Positions 1-7,261 of a stretch of DNA of 55,022 bases are shown one piece after another (the first letter of the stretch is position 1; every line of letters begins with the position of its first letter). Made by a program: the position numbers and the translations under genes. The notes beneath the pieces are model-generated. The model saw only the letters and a program-made list of their open reading frames with translations, was not told the origin of the DNA and searched no databases. This stretch comes from Candidatus Bathyarchaeota archaeon (GTDB lineage Archaea; Thermoproteota; Bathyarchaeia; Bathyarchaeales; Bathycorpusculaceae): NCBI GenBank assembly GCA_003164295.1, contig PLTA01000045.1:41162-96183 (forward strand). Direction: 5' to 3'.

Positions 1-26
1 ATAGTCTTCGGGGCCAGAGTCGTCAT
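1..26 (-). CDS. Possible 5' end of a gene leaving the window on the left
   Basis: An ATG at 26-24 on the minus strand reads MTTLAPKT before the window edge. A purine-rich GGTGGG lies about five bases upstream and would serve as ribosome binding site. It would be divergent from the zinc-ribbon gene at 161, with an AT-rich promoter region between them. Only eight codons are visible, so no product can be named. Confidence 0.3.
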
Positions 27-160
27 CGCCCACCCACCAAAAAACTGCCTCAATAGCCTTTAAACATTAAGGTAACTTGCAAGATATTATGTTAAAGTTT
101 AATGTTAAAGTTTAAAGGTTTGCAAGGTATCTTGCTCCCTAAAAAAGCTAAAGTGAATAT

Positions 161-706
161 ATGCCATTTTGCCGAAAATGTGGACGCCGACTCCCTCCAT
201 ACAGTAAAATCTGCCCAGAATGCAAAACTTCAACCTCTGGTCCATTGATTAATATCAAAAAAGCTTCAGCCGCCAAATCATTCAAAGTTACTGCTCCAAT
301 GAAGATAGTTAAGACTATTGTTCCCAGCCGAGATGTTACAGTTTCATTCAAAGTAATTGAGCCAAATAAGTCAACCAAAGTTGCCGACACTAAAACCGCC
401 CCCTTGTCTAAATTAAATTCCCTGAGAATAACTTCCAAATCTGTTGCCCCGACTGAGGTTTACCCCCAGCATGAAATCAAACAAAGTAAAATACCCCTCA
501 AAGAAGACATCATCACAAATCCCCATGACTATGAAACACAAACTTTCAGTTTTGACCTCCAATGTCCAAAAACCCATTTTTGGCCAGCCCATAAAACCCT
601 CCCCACATCAAACGGAAAAGCATTCTGCCCCAAATGCGGCGAACCGCTAAAAGAACCTAAACCCAAACAAAAAAAACGTCACAGAACTGCAGGTTTTAAT
701 TACTAA
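161..706 (+). CDS. Zinc-ribbon protein, function unknown
   Basis: This 181-aa protein opens with a zinc ribbon (CRKCG near residue 5, CPEC near residue 19) and closes with a second Cys set: one Cys near residue 134, then CPKC near residue 156, followed by a Lys/Arg-rich tail. The middle (about 30-120) is low in recognisable structure, rich in Lys, Thr and Ser, and probably disordered. Double zinc-ribbon proteins with linkers are common in Bathyarchaeia and are usually nucleic-acid or protein adaptors; the specific role here is unknown. No membrane segment is seen. The gene stands alone, with AT-rich repeats (TTAAAGTTTA-like) upstream that could hold its promoter. It is not a known enzyme as far as I can see. 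Confidence 0.6.
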   Translation: MPFCRKCGRRLPPYSKICPECKTSTSGPLINIKKASAAKSFKVTAPMKIVKTIVPSRDVTVSFKVIEPNKSTKVADTKTAPLSKLNSLRITSKSVAPTEVYPQHEIKQSKIPLKEDIITNPHDYETQTFSFDLQCPKTHFWPAHKTLPTSNGKAFCPKCGEPLKEPKPKQKKRHRTAGFNY

Positions 707-721
707 TTTTGCCAAATCTTG

Positions 722-1313
722 TTAAGTCCAAAGAACCTTGACCTGCTCCAGCCATTCATCAGAATCCTCAGAAAAAATTCTTACAGCCAAACGTTGATTT
801 CTGCTGCATCTTCCCAAATCTGAATGACTCTGCTCTAATACTTGCCTGAGTTACGCACATAATTTAAGAAGTCAGTTATTTGGGTGTCGAAAATTCCAGC
901 ATTATCCGCAAAAATAACAGTGGTTTTAGTCAACTTATCTTCCACTAAACTGAAGGTATTGGATGCACTCGGTTTTTTCAGCATCAATAAACACGAAATC
1001 AAAGGGGCCTTTCAAGGTGAGGCTAACTCGTAAGGCGTCACCAATGATAATCTTCACTTTGGGAATATGTTTGCGGTAAGAATATTTTTTCCAGTTACTT
1101 CAGCTTTTTCGCCAAGTTCTTAACCCCTTAAAATTGCTGCGCAATCAATAAGAGTACCAAGAAAACATGGGATGGATTGGCTTCTTAATCTTATCAACCA
1201 AAAACTTGCCTTTTTCTGGACGGATTATGGGTAGGAAATGCTTTTTCTTCAGGCGCTTCAATTTCTTGCAAGGCTACTTTTGCATAGCTCGCGTCTGGTT
1301 TTTCCGTTATCAT
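722..1313 (-). pseudogene. Broken SAM-dependent O-methyltransferase
   Basis: Minus-strand pieces in shifting frames read as one O-methyltransferase (AdoMet_MTase, methyltransferase_3 type). The N-terminus starts at ATG 1313 (MITEKPDASYAKVAL). Next comes GKFLVDKIKK in another frame. Then follows a clear core at about 1075-970, HIPKVKIIIGDAL followed by PFDFVFIDAEK. The last part is DKLTKTTVIFADNAGIFDTQ with a C-terminal LNYVRNSGKY. Stop codons and at least two frameshifts separate the pieces. The ATG overlaps the msrA stop by four bases (ATGA), so the two were an operon before this gene decayed. Sequencing error is unlikely to explain so many breaks. Confidence 0.65.
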
Positions 1314-1876
1314 AAGGGAACCTTGATTTTGTCGAAAAATCGCTGCTGCAATTTAGCAATTTTCGGCGCAATCACAACTTGGCAATAGGGTTCTTTGGGG
1401 TGTTTTTTGTAGTAGTCTTTGTGGTATGTTTCAGCTTTGTAGAACACTTTTAGTGGTTCAACAGCTGTGACTATTGGTTTGTCAAAAATGGCTTCTTTGT
1501 TGAGTTCATCAATCAGATTTTCCGCTATGGCTTTTTGTTCTGGGCTATGATAGAAAATTGCCGACCTATATTGTTTTCCAACATCTGCGCCTTGTCGATT
1601 CAACGATGTGGGATCATGCATGGCAAAATAAATCTCTAAAATTTCTTTGTAATTGATTACTTTCGGATCAAAAAATATCTGTGCTGCTTCGGCGTGACCA
1701 GTTGTTCCGGTCGAAACCTGGTCGTATGTTGGATTTGTAACTGTGCCGCCTGTGTATCCTGGCTCTATTCTTTCAACGCCCTTTATTATGCTAAATGCTG
1801 CTTCAGTGCACCAGAAACAGCCTGCGGCAAGTGTTGCAACTTCCAAATTTTTGTTATCGATAGGTTGTTGGCTCAT
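1310..1876 (-). CDS. msrA: Peptide methionine sulfoxide reductase A
   Basis: MsrA reduces the S-epimer of methionine sulfoxide in proteins, repairing oxidised methionine in the cytoplasm. The 188-aa protein shows the family signature GCFWCTEAAF near residue 19, with the catalytic cysteine in GCFWC. It also has the conserved GYTGG, HAEAAQIFFDP, HDPTSLNRQGADVGKQYRS and ETYHKDYY blocks. The length matches normal single-domain MsrA. The ATG at 1876 is preceded by AGGTGA. A 4-base overlap joins it to a decayed methyltransferase gene downstream. About 55-75 bases upstream lies a sequence shared with the next gene (1929-1949), suggesting common control. Confidence 0.95.
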   Translation of the reverse strand: MSQQPIDNKNLEVATLAAGCFWCTEAAFSIIKGVERIEPGYTGGTVTNPTYDQVSTGTTGHAEAAQIFFDPKVINYKEILEIYFAMHDPTSLNRQGADVGKQYRSAIFYHSPEQKAIAENLIDELNKEAIFDKPIVTAVEPLKVFYKAETYHKDYYKKHPKEPYCQVVIAPKIAKLQQRFFDKIKVPL

Positions 1877-1928
1877 AACTTCACCTAAAAAATTAGTTAA
1901 TGTCTAATGTAATGGTGGTTTGTTTAAA

Positions 1929-1949
1929 CTTAACGGTTTGTGGTTGTCA
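1929..1949 (-). promoter_or_regulatory. Shared upstream element, copy 1 (before msrA)
   Basis: The plus strand reads CTTAAC-GG-TTTGTGGTTGTCA here; the same string with AA instead of GG occurs at 2478-2498 before the VOC gene. Both sit 50-90 bases upstream of a minus-strand start codon, next to a TATA-like stretch (TTTAAAC here). This is the expected place for an activator site or an extended BRE/TATA region. Confidence 0.45.
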
Positions 1950-1983
1950 CACTACAGCAACTCGATCTGAAGATTTTTATCAA

Positions 1984-2409
1984 TTATTTCGCTGCTGTCG
2001 GCATCTTACTCATGTCGGTGTAAAGCATATTCCAACGATGTCCATCTAAATCTTCAAAACCGAAAGCATACAGCCATGTCAGTGTTTCACCTGGTTTACC
2101 AAAGATTTTTCCTCCCGCCTTAGCAACCGTTTTTGCCATGTTATCCACTTCTTCTTTGCTCTGAGCATCAAAGCTTATCAGAACCTCATTTCCCATTTTT
2201 GTGTCTGCAACTTTGTTTTGTGCAAAGTTCATGAAGGCATCATTAGGGAACAGCATCAGTACAAAATTGCTCTCTCCAATGAGAAAGCTTGCCGCATGCT
2301 TTGAGTCCCCAACTTTTGGATTTATCTTAAATCCTATTTCCTGGAAAAATTTCCTTGATTTTTCGATATCGTTCACTGGTAGATTTAACCAAACACTTCC
2401 TATTGTCAC
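1984..2409 (-). CDS. VOC (glyoxalase/bleomycin-resistance fold) family protein
   Basis: The 141-aa protein has the two beta-alpha-beta-beta-beta modules of the vicinal oxygen chelate fold. The first opens with VWLNLPVNDIEKSRKFFQEIGF; the second ends with GFEDLDGHRWNMLY. This VOC subgroup is usually annotated as 'glyoxalase/bleomycin resistance/extradiol dioxygenase-like'; substrates are mostly unknown. The metal ligands cannot be assigned with confidence. The start is GTG at 2409. A 21-base element shared with msrA lies 69-89 bases upstream, so this gene may belong to the same stress-related regulon. No membrane segment is seen. Confidence 0.8.
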   Translation of the reverse strand: MTIGSVWLNLPVNDIEKSRKFFQEIGFKINPKVGDSKHAASFLIGESNFVLMLFPNDAFMNFAQNKVADTKMGNEVLISFDAQSKEEVDNMAKTVAKAGGKIFGKPGETLTWLYAFGFEDLDGHRWNMLYTDMSKMPTAAK

Positions 2410-2974
2410 AGTTCAACCACCATATTTGCTTTAATTATATATGATAAACTATTGTTTTAATGCTGGGAAGCTTAGAACTTAACAATTTGTGGTTGTCATG
2501 ACACAATAACCAATTATACAAAAATGTATTTGAAAGTGTTTTTGAATTTATGTATTGCTGTAAGTTTGATAAAAGGCACTCAAATATTTCAATTTGAAAC
2601 TATGCCAGTTTTTTTGGATGAAAATGCAAAAGCTCGTTTAAAGCCGACTTTAGATTCGAAAAATAACACGTTCTTGAAAAAGATTTAGAGCGGCTGATTT
2701 TAAGATCGATGACTTCGAAATTATAGGTTGCAGATTGCACCTTCAGGTTTGGGTTCAGGTCCCGGTTCGGGAGTTGGCTGGGGATAAGGCGAAGGCTCTT
2801 CAGGTAGAGTTAGCATTTTAATCAACGTATAAGAAAGAATTTTATCTGATACCATATTTTTCAAAATTAAGCACCATTAACCCTATTGATTGCGTAGCTT
2901 TAAAACTAGCTGGTGATTCTTATCTTTATTTGCAAGGGTGACTGGGCCTCAATAAGTTCTTTGGTTATCAGAAT
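2410..2974. other. 565-base gap with a possible coding relic
   Basis: No intact gene is visible. It contains the second copy of the shared upstream element (2478-2498). A minus-strand stretch around 2735-2805 would read as a Pro/Glu-rich segment (PSPYPQPTPEPGPEPKPEG), which looks like the leftover of a proline-rich linker or C-terminal tail. Several stops interrupt both strands. Confidence 0.35.
2478..2498 (-). promoter_or_regulatory. Shared upstream element, copy 2 (before the VOC gene)
   Basis: CTTAAC-AA-TTTGTGGTTGTCA on the plus strand matches the copy at 1929-1949 at 19 of 21 positions. It lies 69-89 bases upstream of the VOC GTG, with an ATATATAA-like TATA box between (about 2435-2445). 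Confidence 0.45.
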
Positions 2975-3418
2975 TTAAGAAAATGCTCCGGCTGCATTAG
3001 CCGCATTTTCAGGAATCATCTGAGTGATATCCCAATACTCAACAATTTTGTCCCCACTGAAACGAAAAAGATGAACCTGCCTTAGACCTCCTGAACTTGG
3101 CTTGGATCCTGCGATCTGCGTGTGAACTGCAACCAGATCCCCGTCTGCAAGAACCTGTCTGATAACGAGTTTAAAGTCAGCTGTAGAACTTTTTATAATT
3201 CCCTGTGACCCTTGTTTTTGAACCGCAATCATTGCATCGATTAACTCTTTCATACTGGCACCAGTGTAAGGGTTATGGGTTTTACAATCAGGAGCGAAAA
3301 ACCGCAATCCATCCATGGGCTTTCCTGAACCAACTAAACTGAGAAATTCGACAGCAATTTTCTTACGGGTTTTATTAACGTCATTTTCAGGTATCATGAA
3401 AGGTGTTATTGTTTCCAT
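2975..3418 (-). CDS. SnoaL-like / NTF2-fold protein
   Basis: The 147-aa protein has the pattern of SnoaL-like polyketide cyclase or ester cyclase relatives (cystatin/NTF2-like alpha+beta cone). An N-terminal helical part contains FFAPDCKTHNPYTG. A central DGDLVAVHTQIAG and a terminal VHLFRFSGDKIVEYWDITQ strand pair form the typical pocket wall. Members act as cyclases, isomerases or binding proteins; the substrate here cannot be told. AGGTGAAA directly precedes the ATG at 3418. The gene is monocistronic and on the same strand as msrA and the VOC gene. Confidence 0.75.
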   Translation of the reverse strand: METITPFMIPENDVNKTRKKIAVEFLSLVGSGKPMDGLRFFAPDCKTHNPYTGASMKELIDAMIAVQKQGSQGIIKSSTADFKLVIRQVLADGDLVAVHTQIAGSKPSSGGLRQVHLFRFSGDKIVEYWDITQMIPENAANAAGAFS

Positions 3419-3651
3419 TTTTTTTCACCTAAAAAATTTAGCATTTTAACGATATTAAATGTGTTGGCAAGTTCTTGCTATGGATAAAAGTAGTTAGAAT
3501 CTGTCGATGATTAAATTTCAGGTGATTAAGAAGTAAATCGAACATAGATTCTTATGGCTCCTGTAACAAAACCCACAATTAGCCATCATATTTGAATATA
3601 CCCTTTGGACTAACAAACAACCTGGAATAATGTAAAAGTTTTTGCAAAATA

Positions 3652-3921
3652 TTATGGTAGTAACTCATTTACTCTTTTGTCAATAACTGAATTACTCATA
3701 TTTTGAGGTCTAATTAAGTTAAAATCTAACCTCAAAAGCCTGTGCTTGCATTTGCTATCTTTGCAACCGTACAAAAGCAGGTTGGGATTGTTAAAATTAG
3801 CTGTTAATACCTCGCTAATTGATTTGCAGTTTACGCACTCTTCGGCTTTAACTTGATCGTTTAAAACATAACCTTTCCTAAGCAGAATCTTCCAAGATTT
3901 CTCTTTAATAGAAACCAGCAT
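3652..3921 (-). CDS. Small cysteine-containing hypothetical protein
   Basis: I do not recognise this 89-aa protein. It has a CVNC pair near residue 32 and a C-x4-C pair (GCKDSKCKHRLLRLDF) about 25 residues later, so it may bind one zinc ion. I chose the ATG at 3921, which has GGAAG upstream; a TTG at 3936 would add five residues. It is isolated, followed by the NTF2-like gene on the same strand more than 230 bases away. No signal peptide or membrane helix is seen. Confidence 0.45.
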   Translation of the reverse strand: MLVSIKEKSWKILLRKGYVLNDQVKAEECVNCKSISEVLTANFNNPNLLLYGCKDSKCKHRLLRLDFNLIRPQNMSNSVIDKRVNELLP

Positions 3922-4271
3922 TAAGAAAACTTCCAAAACTTGTCAGAATTACAATTCGATTATGCCATTGCTGGATAAAGATTTCCATGGATATTTAAAT
4001 TAGTATGTGACTGCTAACTCACAACAACTCCTTTCAAAATGTTTATGCAAAACAGCAGATTTTTTAGAACAATCAATTTTGCGCTAATTTGATACCTTTG
4101 GAATAATTCAAATCTTAAATTTTAATTGTAAAGAAAAAAAACTATCGAAGATGTAGTGAACTTTGTCGTTTTTTTTATTTACGGTATTAATTTTGGATTC
4201 ATAGGTTGCTTTCATAAGTTAGTTAAATAGCTTAGGCTAATGGAAAGTGAGGAAAATTTGGTGGAAAGTCT
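3922..4271. other. Intergenic, about 350 bases, no gene seen
   Basis: AT-rich spacer between divergent genes. I see no open frame with a supported start and no clear RNA gene. The right end should hold the promoter of the regulator cluster starting at 4272. Confidence 0.4.
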
Positions 4272-4451
4272 ATGAAACAAATTCAGGATAGAGATAGAAA
4301 AGAACTAGAATTTAAATTAGCTAGTGTTTTCGATTCGAAAATCAACGGATTAACGGCAGAATTGCGTGAAATATTGCTAGATGATATGGTTACTGCGTTC
4401 GAAAATAGATTAAATGTGTTAAACAATGCATGTGTAAAGGCTGATAATTAG
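4272..4451 (+). CDS. Small helical protein upstream of a winged-helix regulator
   Basis: This 59-aa reading frame starts at ATG 4272 behind GGTGG and reads MKQIQDRDRKELEFKLAS..., with the block LREILLDDMVTAFENRL in its second half. It is acidic, helical and lacks cysteines in the core. A protein of similar build (45 aa, LPLDMQDIVAEDIVESAKNRI) is found in the provirus at 47037, also just before a winged-helix gene. The repeated pairing argues that it is real and works with that regulator. The function is unknown. Confidence 0.55.
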   Translation: MKQIQDRDRKELEFKLASVFDSKINGLTAELREILLDDMVTAFENRLNVLNNACVKADN

Positions 4452-4540
4452 CGAGCACATATGGATTAATCAGTGATTAGTGATACATAAATGATTTATA
4501 GTAAAAACATGAATAATGGGAAAAACAAGAGGAGTATAAC

Positions 4541-4834
4541 TTGCGTCGTTCAAAACTAGAAATGTATGTTGACATTCTAACAGTTCTGGCTCATAGAGGA
4601 CCGCTGAAACTAACGCATGTAATGTACAAAGCGAACGTTAACTGCAGTGTCCTAAAAGAGTACCTTGACTTCCTAACAAAACAAGGCTTAGTTGAAGAAC
4701 GTATCGTTGGAAAACGACGGACTGTTTATGCCGTTACACAACGAGGAATAACTGTTCTAAAATACTTCAAAGAACTAAAACAAGTCTTGCCTATAGTAGA
4801 AGAAGCAAGGAACCAAGCAATGGTTCCCTACTAA
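4541..4834 (+). CDS. Winged-helix DNA-binding protein (ArnR1-like)
   Basis: The 97-aa protein is essentially one winged helix. The recognition region is LKLTHVMYKANVNCSVLKEYLDFL (about residues 20-45), followed by a wing (LVEERIVGKRRTVYAVTQRG) and a C-terminal dimerisation helix. This matches archaeal ArnR1-like regulators. It starts at TTG 4541, seven bases after AGAGGAG, the strongest ribosome binding site in the neighbourhood; an ATG lies seven codons in. Two proviral proteins (43881 and 47164) share the same helix pattern. The target is unknown, perhaps its own cluster. Confidence 0.8.
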   Translation: MRRSKLEMYVDILTVLAHRGPLKLTHVMYKANVNCSVLKEYLDFLTKQGLVEERIVGKRRTVYAVTQRGITVLKYFKELKQVLPIVEEARNQAMVPY

Positions 4835-5003
4835 ATATTTTCTTATTTTATTTTAAAGAAACAAAATTTGTTTATTTATTAATTTTGAAAATTAATCGAT
4901 TACTTTTTCTCCCCTATCATAATCAATATTACTATATCGTAAGACTTAATAAACAGTTTAATTAAACATCTGTATACCTGCAAAACAATTCGGGGGAAAT
5001 TGA

Positions 5004-5387
5004 GTGATTAAAGATCAAACATTAACTAAAAAGCCTTCGAACATCCTTGAGAAAATTGAGGAAAGTCTCGAAAGGCTAAATGACAAAATGGAAGTAATTA
5101 TTGAAATACAGAAAAACGGCGGCGACAACCAAAAATCTGCTCCAGCTTTACCTGATGCGCCGCTCGATGTCATGACACTTCTCTCAATGCCGGATCACCT
5201 ACGAAAAACAGCTATGGCCATTTGCAGATGCAGCAGGGCAACCGCTGAAGAAATATCTCAGCACACAAGCCGTGCAAGAGCAGTTGAAAGCGCCTATCTT
5301 AATCAACTAGTGATTATGGGTTATCTAAAGAAAGAACGTAACGGCAGAAAAGCCTATTTCTACGTTGAAAAGGAAACTCAGGGTTGA
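5004..5387 (+). CDS. Coiled-coil winged-helix protein next to MinD/ParA
   Basis: The 127-aa protein has an N-terminal coiled coil (NILEKIEESLERLNDKMEVIIEIQ, about 12-36) and a flexible linker. A winged helix follows (SMPDHLRKTAMAICRCSRATAEEISQHT, then YLNQLVIMGYLKKERNGRKAYFYV). It starts at GTG 5004 behind GGGGGAAA. The stop is only six bases before the ATG of the MinD/ParA gene, so the two are co-transcribed. A small DNA-binding protein with a ParA-type ATPase resembles a partition or positioning pair. A transcription factor role is the alternative. Confidence 0.75.
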   Translation: MIKDQTLTKKPSNILEKIEESLERLNDKMEVIIEIQKNGGDNQKSAPALPDAPLDVMTLLSMPDHLRKTAMAICRCSRATAEEISQHTSRARAVESAYLNQLVIMGYLKKERNGRKAYFYVEKETQG

Positions 5388-5393
5388 GAAGCT

Positions 5394-6173
5394 ATGAGTA
5401 AAATAATTGCAGTACATTCATATAAAGGCGGAACAGGAAAAACACTTCTTTCGGTTAACTTGGCCGCTACTTTTGCAAAGAGCGGTAAAAAAGTTTGCAT
5501 TTTTGATTTGGATTTTAGGGCACCAAGTTTGTTTGCTATTTTGAAGGCTGAAGACTCTGAAGTCTGGTTTAATGATTACTTAAACAACACTTCGGAAATC
5601 GACTCGGTTCTTTTGGATTTAAGTAGCAAGGTATCTGGAAACGGTAAATTCTTTGCTAGTTTAGCTAATCCCTCCACAGAGGCCATTCGTGATATGTCCT
5701 CAAAAGATCGAAAATGGGAAATGCGGGCTTTAGGCAGACTTTTAGCGCTTAGAGAATCTTTGATTAGAGATAAAGAGTTTGACTACCTCATCTTCGACAC
5801 AAGCCCAGGACTGCAGTACAGCTCAATTAACGCGATTGTTGCCGCTGATTTTGTTGTTGTAGCAACAACCGGTGACCGCAGCGACGTAGATGGAACAAAA
5901 CGTATGCTAAAAGAACTTTATAACTTGTTTGAGAAGAAAACAGGACTTGTCTTAAACAAGGTACTTGACGCATCTGCAACATCTAAGAAAGCAGAATTAG
6001 CCGCTAAAGTAAAAACAAACTATAATGTGCCTATGCTGGGTGTATTACCATGCTTCTGTGAGATCTTGCGGGCGGAGGGGAACTTGATTTTTGTTCAAGA
6101 TAAACCTGATCACCCGTTCACAAAGATTCTGGCTGAAATGGCCAAGAAAATCGAGGTCAACGAAGTAAACTAA
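5394..6173 (+). CDS. MinD/ParA-family ATPase
   Basis: This 259-aa P-loop ATPase of the SIMIBI class has a deviant Walker A, SYKGGTGKT (about residues 9-17). It also has Walker A' FDLDFRAPS near 38-46 and switch II LIFDTSPG near 133-140. Family members position cell components or DNA by nucleotide-driven dimerisation. A C-terminal amphipathic membrane-targeting helix typical of MinD is not evident; the tail (MAKKIEVNEVN) is short. It is co-transcribed with the coiled-coil winged-helix protein just upstream. A long T-rich tract after the stop (6178-6200) fits a terminator. Confidence 0.88.
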   Translation: MSKIIAVHSYKGGTGKTLLSVNLAATFAKSGKKVCIFDLDFRAPSLFAILKAEDSEVWFNDYLNNTSEIDSVLLDLSSKVSGNGKFFASLANPSTEAIRDMSSKDRKWEMRALGRLLALRESLIRDKEFDYLIFDTSPGLQYSSINAIVAADFVVVATTGDRSDVDGTKRMLKELYNLFEKKTGLVLNKVLDASATSKKAELAAKVKTNYNVPMLGVLPCFCEILRAEGNLIFVQDKPDHPFTKILAEMAKKIEVNEVN

Positions 6174-6175
6174 AA

Positions 6176-6200
6176 AAGTTTTCTTTTTTCCTTTTTTTGC
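6176..6200 (+). terminator. T-rich terminator after the MinD/ParA gene
   Basis: Immediately after the stop the plus strand runs through three T tracts (GTTTTCTTTTTTCCTTTTTTT). Archaeal RNA polymerase terminates intrinsically on such tracts without needing a hairpin. Confidence 0.5.
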
Positions 6201-6241
6201 TAAGGGAAATGCAAACCTTAAAGAATAGTAATGCATAGATT

Positions 6242-6946
6242 TTGCAAAGCGGAGTTGCCTACGGTTTGGAAAAATCAGCCATCATTTTAGCAATTGATTC
6301 CTCTAACAAATTCGAAGAAGACAAAGGCTTATTGATTCTGGATAATAAACCATTGTTGAAATATGTTGTTGATGTTGTGAAAAGCGTTGCTGAAGAAACA
6401 ATTATTGTCACCACTTCAAAAGAACGAACAGATTCTTATGCCAAAATTGTTTCTCCCAAGGTTAAGTTTGTTAATGCAGATCCGTCAAAAGGGTTTTTAG
6501 GGGCTGCTTTTGCGGGTTTTGAAGCTGCTCAAGGAAAATACTCTTTGGTTTTACCGTTTGATTCCCCATTTGTTTCTCCAGACGTAGTAACTTTGCTTTT
6601 TGATTGTGTCGTTGGCAAATCTGCCGATGTTGCTAGATCGCCTGATTGTGAGGTTGAAGCATTGCATGCTGTTTATAATACTAAGGTAGCCTTGGAGGCA
6701 GCTAAAGAAGCACTGGCAAATGGTGCGCTTGATTTGGAAGCTATATTTGATAAATTGCGGGGGGTTCGTTATATGTCAACGATGGTGATTGAGCAACTGG
6801 ACCCAGATTTCAAGACGTTCTTTCGCGTAATTACTCCACTGGATCTGAAAAAAGCCGTTGTAATGTTAAAACCTAGAACATCAACATCAAAAAAAGGCGC
6901 TGCGAAAGCTGCCCGTATGTCCATCCGAAGACCTAAAAATCCATAG
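6242..6946 (+). CDS. MobA-like nucleotidyltransferase with an altered nucleotide loop
   Basis: MobA-type enzymes transfer GMP to molybdopterin; relatives use other nucleotides or sugars. This protein of up to 234 aa has the fold: AIILAIDSSNKFEEDKGLLILDNKPLLKYVV, then VLPFDSPFVSP (metal-binding Asp region) and a C-terminal FFRVITPLDLKKA. The signature LAGGxSxRxGxDK is altered: the two glycines are Ile-Asp, although S-S and DKG remain. Enzymatic activity is therefore doubtful or the substrate differs. The start is uncertain: TTG 6242, or TTG 6266 with GGAG upstream. The C-terminus is an extra basic tail rich in Lys and Arg. Confidence 0.7.
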   Translation: MQSGVAYGLEKSAIILAIDSSNKFEEDKGLLILDNKPLLKYVVDVVKSVAEETIIVTTSKERTDSYAKIVSPKVKFVNADPSKGFLGAAFAGFEAAQGKYSLVLPFDSPFVSPDVVTLLFDCVVGKSADVARSPDCEVEALHAVYNTKVALEAAKEALANGALDLEAIFDKLRGVRYMSTMVIEQLDPDFKTFFRVITPLDLKKAVVMLKPRTSTSKKGAAKAARMSIRRPKNP

Positions 6947-7261
6947 TTGTATCTTGCTGTAGTACTAGTACAGTCACATTCTCTTTTATGGCAAAGCCTC
7001 AGTATATGAATACTAACGCTAAGACCTGAAAATCTGAAGCATTGGCAGAGCGACGGTTAACTAAACGCAAGTATCATGTTCCCCATCTCTCTTCCGTTCA
7101 ATTTTAGCTTGCGTTTAAGTTAAATCCGAATTTGCCAAAAACAATTTTTAATATTTTGTTACAATTAGATAATTTTTTATCATTTTTTGATGCTATCTTG
7201 GCACAAGCACATAAGTTAATACCCAAACGAATACTCGGTTTAAATTGGAAGTGAATTTTTT
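6947..7261. other. Intergenic with a long inverted repeat
   Basis: No gene is seen. It contains an imperfect inverted repeat (7057-7071 against 7108-7123) and, near 7239, a TTTAAATT TATA-like box for the heat-shock gene that follows. Confidence 0.4.
7057..7123. repeat. Inverted repeat, arms of 15-16 bases
   Basis: The left arm TTAACTAAACGCAAG (7057-7071) pairs with the right arm CTTGCGTTTAAGTTAA (7108-7123) with one bulged A. The loop is 36 bases. It could be an RNA hairpin, a paired operator or a tiny mobile-element end pair. Confidence 0.45.

Noticed and set aside
1..45. 3' end of a structured RNA (tRNA or SRP RNA)
   Set aside because: The string ending in CCACCCACCA suggested this, but no T arm or acceptor pairing can be formed; a minus-strand gene start explains it better.
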